DNA of 9,357 nt from the NCBI GenBank assembly GCA_919902965.1, contig CAKKSJ010000443.1, positions 1-9,357 of the forward strand, given 5' to 3'. Numbering within the stretch: the stretch's first letter is position 1; each line of letters begins with the position of its first letter. The notes beneath the pieces were generated by a model, which saw nothing but the letters and a program-made list of their open reading frames with translations, had not been told where the DNA came from and searched no databases. Position numbers and translations under genes: made by a program. The stretch comes from Burkholderiales bacterium. Lineage in GTDB: Bacteria; Pseudomonadota; Gammaproteobacteria; Burkholderiales; SG8-39. Below, piece after piece: positions 5,038 to 9,357 of the stretch.

Positions 5038-8000
5038 ATGACTCATGTGCTGATCGTGGAGGACGACGAGGAGAACCGCAATCTCCTCAAGATGCTACTC
5101 GAAGCCAACGGCTACCGGGTGACGGGCGCGGGCGACGGTCTTGCGGCGCTGGTCGCCGCGCGGCGCGATCCGCCCGATGCCATCGTCTCCGACGTGCTGA
5201 TGCCTAAGATGGACGGCTTTGCCCTGTGTCGCGCCTGGATGCAAGATGCGGCGCTCAGGGACATTCCGTTCATTTTCTACTCTGGCACTTATGTCCACTC
5301 CGAAGACGAGCAATTCGCCATGGTGCTGGGCGCGGTACGCTTTCTTATCAAGCCCCTGGAGGCGGAGGTATTTCTCAAGGAGTTGCGCACGGTACTGCAG
5401 CAGCGGGCCGGACGCGCTGCGTCCGCGCCATCTTCGCCGCTGGACGACATCACCTTCCACGCTCTGCATAATTCGACGCTTGCGCGCAAGATCGAGGACA
5501 AAGTTGCCCAATTGGAGGCGGCAAATCGGAAGCTGCAGGAGAGCGAGGCTCGCTTTCGCAGCTTGACCGATATGTCCTCGGACTTCTACTGGGAGAGCGA
5601 CGCCGAGCATCGGCTCACGCAGCGCGGCTCGGCCACCAAGTCGGGTGCGCAGACAGTGTTCCGCCGGCCCACGCAAATCGGCGAGCGCCGCTGGGATATC
5701 CCGTGTCTTTCGCCGGACGAAGCCGGCTGGCAGGTGCACCGAGCGGTGCTAGACGCGCACCAGCCGTTCCGCGATTTCGAGTTCTCGCGCCTCGGCGCCG
5801 ACGGCATCGAGCGCCATCTCGCGATCAGCGGTGATCCGGTATTCGATGCCTCCGGTGCATTCACGGGCTATCGCGGCGTTGGAAAGGACATCACGAAACA
5901 GGTGCGAGGCATTGACAACCTGCGGCGCCTTCGCGCGGCCATGGATGCCACGGCCGATGCAATATACCTGGTCGATCGGACCAGTATGCGCTTTGTCTAT
6001 GTCAACGACTCTGCCTGCCGCATGCAGAGTCGCACGCGCGAAGAACTGCTCGCGCTGGGGCCCGACGGTGTGCTTTCCACGTCGCGCGCGGAGCTGGAGC
6101 ACGTCTATGATTCCATAATTGCCGGCGGCCCGGGCACCGACCCGCTCGAGATGCAACGGCAGCGCAAGGACGGCTCCCAGGTTTGGATCGAATTGCGGCG
6201 TCGCGCTCTGCGCTCGGGCGAAGGCTGGATGATCGTCACCGTGGTACGCGACATCACCGAGCGCAAGCGCGCCGAAAGCGCTTTACGTGAGAGCGAACAG
6301 AACTACCGGAGCTTGGCCGATTCCGCTCCGGCAATGATTTGGGCTTCGGGTGCAAACAAACTGTGCAATTACTTCAACCAGCCCTGGCTGAAATTTACCG
6401 GACGGACCCTGGAGCAGGAATTGGGCAATGGCTGGGTTGAAGGAGTGCACCCGGATGATCTCACACAGTGCATGGCAACATACGTTGAAGCCTTCGACAG
6501 GCTCGAGCCCTTCAGCATGGAATACCGTCTGCGCCGACATGACGGCGAATTCCGCTGGATTCGCGACGACGGTTGTCCACGCTATGACAGCAACGGCGAA
6601 TTTGTCGGCTACTTGGGTTATGTCATGGACATGACCGAGCTTAGGAAAGTGGAAGACCAGATCAGGCGCTCAAACCGTTTATACGCAGTGCTTAGCGGCA
6701 TCAATACGCTGATCGTACACGTGCGCGACCGTGACGAGCTGTTCAGGGAGACGTGCCGGATTGCGGTCGAGCAAGGTCAATTCCAGGTGGCCTGGATAGG
6801 CATCGTTGATCGGAGCGCGATGGCGATTGTCCCGGTCGCCTCGGCGGGCGCGGATGCCGGCTATATCGCTTTCCTTGAGGAAATTCGAGAGCGGTTGTCG
6901 CTACTCGATGATGCCCCTATGGGGTACGGCCCGCCCGCGACGGCGGTCAGGGAGAAGCGGTCGGTCGTCGTGAACGACGTGGAGGCTGATCCGCGAATTC
7001 GTCACAAGAACGCGCACCTCGACCGAGGCATCCGCTCCCTCGTGAGCCTGCCTTTGCTGATCGCGGACGAACCGGTTGCGGTATTCAGCCTGCATGCGGC
7101 GGAAGCCGGATATTTTGATGAAGCGGAGACGAAGCTGCTGCACGAGCTGGCCGGCGACATATCATTCGCGCTGGATCACATCGAAAAGGCGGAAAAGCTC
7201 GACTACTTCGCCTATTACGATGCACTCACCGGCTTGGCCAACCGCAGTCTGTTTCTAGAGCGGGTAGCGCAGTACATGCGCAGCGCGGCCAGTCACGGAC
7301 ACAAGCTTGCCCTGTTCCTGATCGATCTGGAGCGGTTCAAGAACATCAACGACAGCCTTGGCCAGCAGGCCGGCGACGCGCTCTTAAGGCAGGTAGCGGA
7401 GTGGCTGACGCGCAACGCAGGGGGCGCCAGCCTGTTGGCGCGAGTGGGGGCCGACCATTTTGCCGCTGTGATGCCGGAAGTATCGCAGGACGGCGATGTG
7501 GCGCGGGTTCTCGAGAAATCAATGGAAGCTTTTCAGGAGCATCCGTTCCGCTTGAATGACACCGTGTTCCGGATTGCCCACAAGGCCGGAGTAGCCCTGT
7601 TTCCGGATGACGGCGCCGACGCCGAAACGGTGTTCAGGAACGCCGAGGCGGCACTCAAGAAGGCCAAAGCGAGCGGCGAGCGGTACTTGTTTTACACGCC
7701 GAAAATGACTGAGGCGGTGGCCAGCAAGCTCTCTTTGGAGACTCAGCTGCGTCAGGCGCTTGATAAAGAAGAATTCGTGCTCCACTATCAGCCCAAGGTG
7801 AGCCTTGCGAGCGGCAAAGTGACCGGGGCCGAGGCGTTGATTCGCTGGAATGACCCGCGCACGGGCCTCGTGCCGCCGGGCCGCTTCATCCCGATCCTGG
7901 AAGAAACCGGTTTGATCTATGAGGTCGGGCGCTGGGCGCTCAAGAAAGCCATCGAAGACTACCTGCGCTGGCGTACCGCTGGCCTGCCCGCGGTGCGCAT

Positions 8001-8502
8001 CGCCGTGAACGTGTCAGCACTGCAACTGCGCAATCGCGGTTTCATTGGCGAGATCGGGCAGGCTATCGGCATCGACGCGCAGGCGCCGGCCGGACTGGAA
8101 CTGGAGATCACCGAAAGCCTGATCATGGAGGACATCAAGGGCACTATCGCCAGCCTACAGACGATCCGCACCATGGGCGTCAGCACGGCCATTGATGACT
8201 TCGGCACCGGCTTCTCCTCGCTCAGCTACCTCGCCAAGCTGCCGGTGGACACGCTGAAAATAGACCGCTCGTTCGTGATCGACATGATGGGCGAGCCCGA
8301 GGGGCTGGCGCTGGTGTCCACCATCATCAATCTTGCGCATTCCCTGAATCTCAAGGCCGTAGCGGAGGGGGTCGAATCGGAGGAGCAGGCGCGCCTGCTG
8401 CGCTTGCTGAAGTGCGACGAAATGCAGGGCTACCTGTTCAGCAAGCCGGTGCCGAGCGAGATCTTCGAAACAAAATTCCTGGCCCCGCCTCCCGTACGGT
8501 AA
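5038..8502 (+). CDS. REC-PAS3-GAF-GGDEF-EAL protein, predicted c-di-GMP phosphodiesterase
   Basis: A 1154-residue cytoplasmic signalling protein with no membrane segments. Receiver domain 1-122: acidic pair D9/D10, phospho-acceptor D52 (IVSDVLMPK), S82, K105 (LIKPLE). A short coiled coil (about 145-175) leads to three PAS domains (about 175-290, 295-410, 420-538), with PAC-type ends such as GYRGVGKDIT, VVRDITERKRAE and GYLGYVMDMTE. A GAF domain spans about 548-715. GGDEF domain (about 722-890): the signature is GADHF (804-808) instead of GGDEF and no RxxD inhibitory site precedes it, so cyclase activity is doubtful. EAL domain (about 898-1145): EALIRW (932-937), N991, ITES, IDDFGTGFSSL (1052-1062), K1074, E1110 and QGYLFSKP (1130-1137) are all present. 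The protein should hydrolyse cyclic-di-GMP under phosphorylation and sensory control. The cognate kinase and PAS/GAF ligands are not visible, and no chemically defined input can be named. Confidence 0.93.
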   Translation: MTHVLIVEDDEENRNLLKMLLEANGYRVTGAGDGLAALVAARRDPPDAIVSDVLMPKMDGFALCRAWMQDAALRDIPFIFYSGTYVHSEDEQFAMVLGAVRFLIKPLEAEVFLKELRTVLQQRAGRAASAPSSPLDDITFHALHNSTLARKIEDKVAQLEAANRKLQESEARFRSLTDMSSDFYWESDAEHRLTQRGSATKSGAQTVFRRPTQIGERRWDIPCLSPDEAGWQVHRAVLDAHQPFRDFEFSRLGADGIERHLAISGDPVFDASGAFTGYRGVGKDITKQVRGIDNLRRLRAAMDATADAIYLVDRTSMRFVYVNDSACRMQSRTREELLALGPDGVLSTSRAELEHVYDSIIAGGPGTDPLEMQRQRKDGSQVWIELRRRALRSGEGWMIVTVVRDITERKRAESALRESEQNYRSLADSAPAMIWASGANKLCNYFNQPWLKFTGRTLEQELGNGWVEGVHPDDLTQCMATYVEAFDRLEPFSMEYRLRRHDGEFRWIRDDGCPRYDSNGEFVGYLGYVMDMTELRKVEDQIRRSNRLYAVLSGINTLIVHVRDRDELFRETCRIAVEQGQFQVAWIGIVDRSAMAIVPVASAGADAGYIAFLEEIRERLSLLDDAPMGYGPPATAVREKRSVVVNDVEADPRIRHKNAHLDRGIRSLVSLPLLIADEPVAVFSLHAAEAGYFDEAETKLLHELAGDISFALDHIEKAEKLDYFAYYDALTGLANRSLFLERVAQYMRSAASHGHKLALFLIDLERFKNINDSLGQQAGDALLRQVAEWLTRNAGGASLLARVGADHFAAVMPEVSQDGDVARVLEKSMEAFQEHPFRLNDTVFRIAHKAGVALFPDDGADAETVFRNAEAALKKAKASGERYLFYTPKMTEAVASKLSLETQLRQALDKEEFVLHYQPKVSLASGKVTGAEALIRWNDPRTGLVPPGRFIPILEETGLIYEVGRWALKKAIEDYLRWRTAGLPAVRIAVNVSALQLRNRGFIGEIGQAIGIDAQAPAGLELEITESLIMEDIKGTIASLQTIRTMGVSTAIDDFGTGFSSLSYLAKLPVDTLKIDRSFVIDMMGEPEGLALVSTIINLAHSLNLKAVAEGVESEEQARLLRLLKCDEMQGYLFSKPVPSEIFETKFLAPPPVR

Positions 8503-8540
8503 CGAATAATGATGAAGATATCTCTCGCGGCCGACTCACC

Positions 8541-8551
8541 CGAGCCTTGGC
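8541..8551. repeat. Imperfect inverted partner of the ggccaggctcg motif
   Basis: cgagccttggc at 8541-8551 is close to the reverse complement of ggccaggctcg in the direct repeats, differing by one inserted t. It could pair with the first repeat copy in single-stranded DNA, as in REP/BIME structures acted on by RAYT enzymes. The match is short and may be chance. Confidence 0.3.
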
Positions 8552-8557
8552 GTGACA

Positions 8558-8622
8558 GAGTTAAAGTGAGTTAAAGGGGCCAGGCTCCCATGGAGTTAAA
8601 GGGAGTTAAAGGGGCCAGGCTC
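8558..8622. repeat. 30-bp direct repeat pair upstream of the RAYT gene
   Basis: Two 30-bp copies, 8558-8587 and 8593-8622, differ at one base (position 10, t versus g) and are separated by ccatg. Each copy holds two tandem gagttaaag units followed by gggccaggctc. The pair ends 23 bp before the transposase ATG. Similar taaagggg(c/a)cagg-type sequences often stand beside transposase genes of this group, as I recall them. They are probably element ends or transposase recognition sites, though I cannot verify this from the window. Confidence 0.8.
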
Positions 8623-8645
8623 GCTTTTTCTGCTAATCTTGCGCC

Positions 8646-9357
8646 ATGCCGCGCCGCCCGCGCACCCACCTCGACGACGTGCCGCTGCACATCGTGCAGC
8701 GCGGCCACAACCGCGAGCCCTGCTTTTTTGCAGAGGAAGACTACTACACTTACCTGCATTGGCTGGGAGAAGCGCTGAAGGAGAGCGGGTGTGTGCTTCA
8801 CGCCTACGCGCTGATGACCAATCATGTGCATTTGCTGCTCACCCCGAAGAAAGCCGAGTCGGTCCCCAAGCTGGTCATTTCCCTCGGACGGCGCTATGTG
8901 CAGTACATCAACACCACCTACCGGCGCACCGGCACATTGTGGGATAGCCGGTACAAGTCCTCCCTGATCCAGGCCGAGACCTACCTGCTGGAATGCATGC
9001 GCTACATCGAACTCAATCCCGTGCGCGCGGCGATGGTAGAGGAGCCGGCGCACTACCGCTGGACCAGCTACCGCGCCAATGGGCTCGGGCAGGCCGACGC
9101 GCTCATCTCGCCCCACGCGCTCTACGCAGCGCTGGGGCGCACGGCGGCGGCAAGGCAGGAAGCTTATCGCACCGTGTTTCGCGTACATCTGGATGAGCCT
9201 GCCATCGACGACATCCGGCTGGCGCTGAACCAGAACCAGCCGCTGGGCAACGGCCGCTTCTACAGTATGATTGCACGCATGACCGGGGAGCGGCGTCAAG
9301 CGCGGCCGCGTGGACGTCCGAGGGCAGCCAAGGCGGCGGGGCTCGGAGGGGGACAGA
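8646..9357 (+). CDS. REP-associated tyrosine transposase (RAYT, Y1_Tnp/IS200-like), 3' end outside window
   Basis: Open from ATG 8646 to the window end without a stop (237 codons seen); an in-frame TAA at 8634 rules out an earlier start. This HUH-superfamily single-strand DNA nuclease domain processes REP-like hairpins in characterised homologues. The sequence begins MPRRPRTHLDDVPLHIVQRGHN. The HUH motif is TNHVHLLL, with H60 and H62. The block RYVQYINTTYRRTGTLWDSRYKSSLI (83-108) is typical. The likely nucleophile is Y120 in RYIELNPVRAAMV, aligned by analogy with the E. coli RAYT tyrosine. The C-terminal part has FRVHLDEPAIDDIRLALNQNQPLGNGRFYSMI and a basic RPRGRPR near the end, normally close to the stop, so little seems missing. 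It lacks a clear ribosome binding site. A 30-bp direct repeat pair precedes it. It appears intact, not decayed. Confidence 0.9.
   Translation, partial: MPRRPRTHLDDVPLHIVQRGHNREPCFFAEEDYYTYLHWLGEALKESGCVLHAYALMTNHVHLLLTPKKAESVPKLVISLGRRYVQYINTTYRRTGTLWDSRYKSSLIQAETYLLECMRYIELNPVRAAMVEEPAHYRWTSYRANGLGQADALISPHALYAALGRTAAARQEAYRTVFRVHLDEPAIDDIRLALNQNQPLGNGRFYSMIARMTGERRQARPRGRPRAAKAAGLGGGQ

Noticed and set aside
8558..8622. Start of a CRISPR array
   Set aside because: There are only two copies, with a 5-bp spacer, internal tandem substructure and no cas genes. A transposase-associated repeat explains it better.
8571..9299. Minus-strand 242-residue open frame
   Set aside because: It is entirely antisense to the RAYT gene, which has clear family motifs. 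Its protein shows no recognisable domain.

Overview
This looks like a chromosomal window from a GC-rich betaproteobacterium, or a close relative. The evidence is gene content (a TorF-type porin with glnK and amtB, divergent from ubiK and comM), GC-rich codon use, and a RAYT-type transposase. I cannot name a genus from sequence alone.

Left block (1-2913, all minus strand): a nitrogen-assimilation cluster read right to left as porin, glnK (PII protein), amtB (ammonium channel). It is headed by a good sigma-54 -24/-12 promoter (2897-2913). Two NtrC-like dyads lie about 96 and 126 bp upstream of the predicted transcription start, a layout like that of the classical glnA enhancer. A hairpin followed by a T-tract sits between porin and glnK and could act as an internal terminator or attenuator. 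A strong intrinsic terminator (42-69) ends the cluster. The scheme suggested is an outer-membrane channel, an inner-membrane ammonium channel and its PII gate, expressed together under nitrogen limitation.

Middle block (3098-4845, plus strand): ubiK (ubiquinone biosynthesis accessory factor) and comM/yifB (AAA+ ATPase of the Mg-chelatase-like family), 5 bp apart and probably one operon. They share the 250-bp divergent regulatory region with the porin cluster.

Right block (5038-8502): one large multidomain signalling gene, REC-PAS-PAS-PAS-GAF-GGDEF-EAL. Its GGDEF signature is degenerate (GADHF) while the EAL residues are intact, so it is predicted to be a cyclic-di-GMP phosphodiesterase under receiver and sensory control.

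Right edge (8541-9357): a near-perfect 30-bp direct repeat stands just before a REP-associated tyrosine transposase (RAYT) gene that is still open at the window end. The far left edge carries three compact hairpins, two sharing a 10-bp motif, reminiscent of REP-like elements. The clearest points of interest are the reconstructed NtrC/sigma-54 control region with its possible attenuator, the GADHF phosphodiesterase, and the RAYT with its repeat pair. I did not find a clearly new defence or mobile system.
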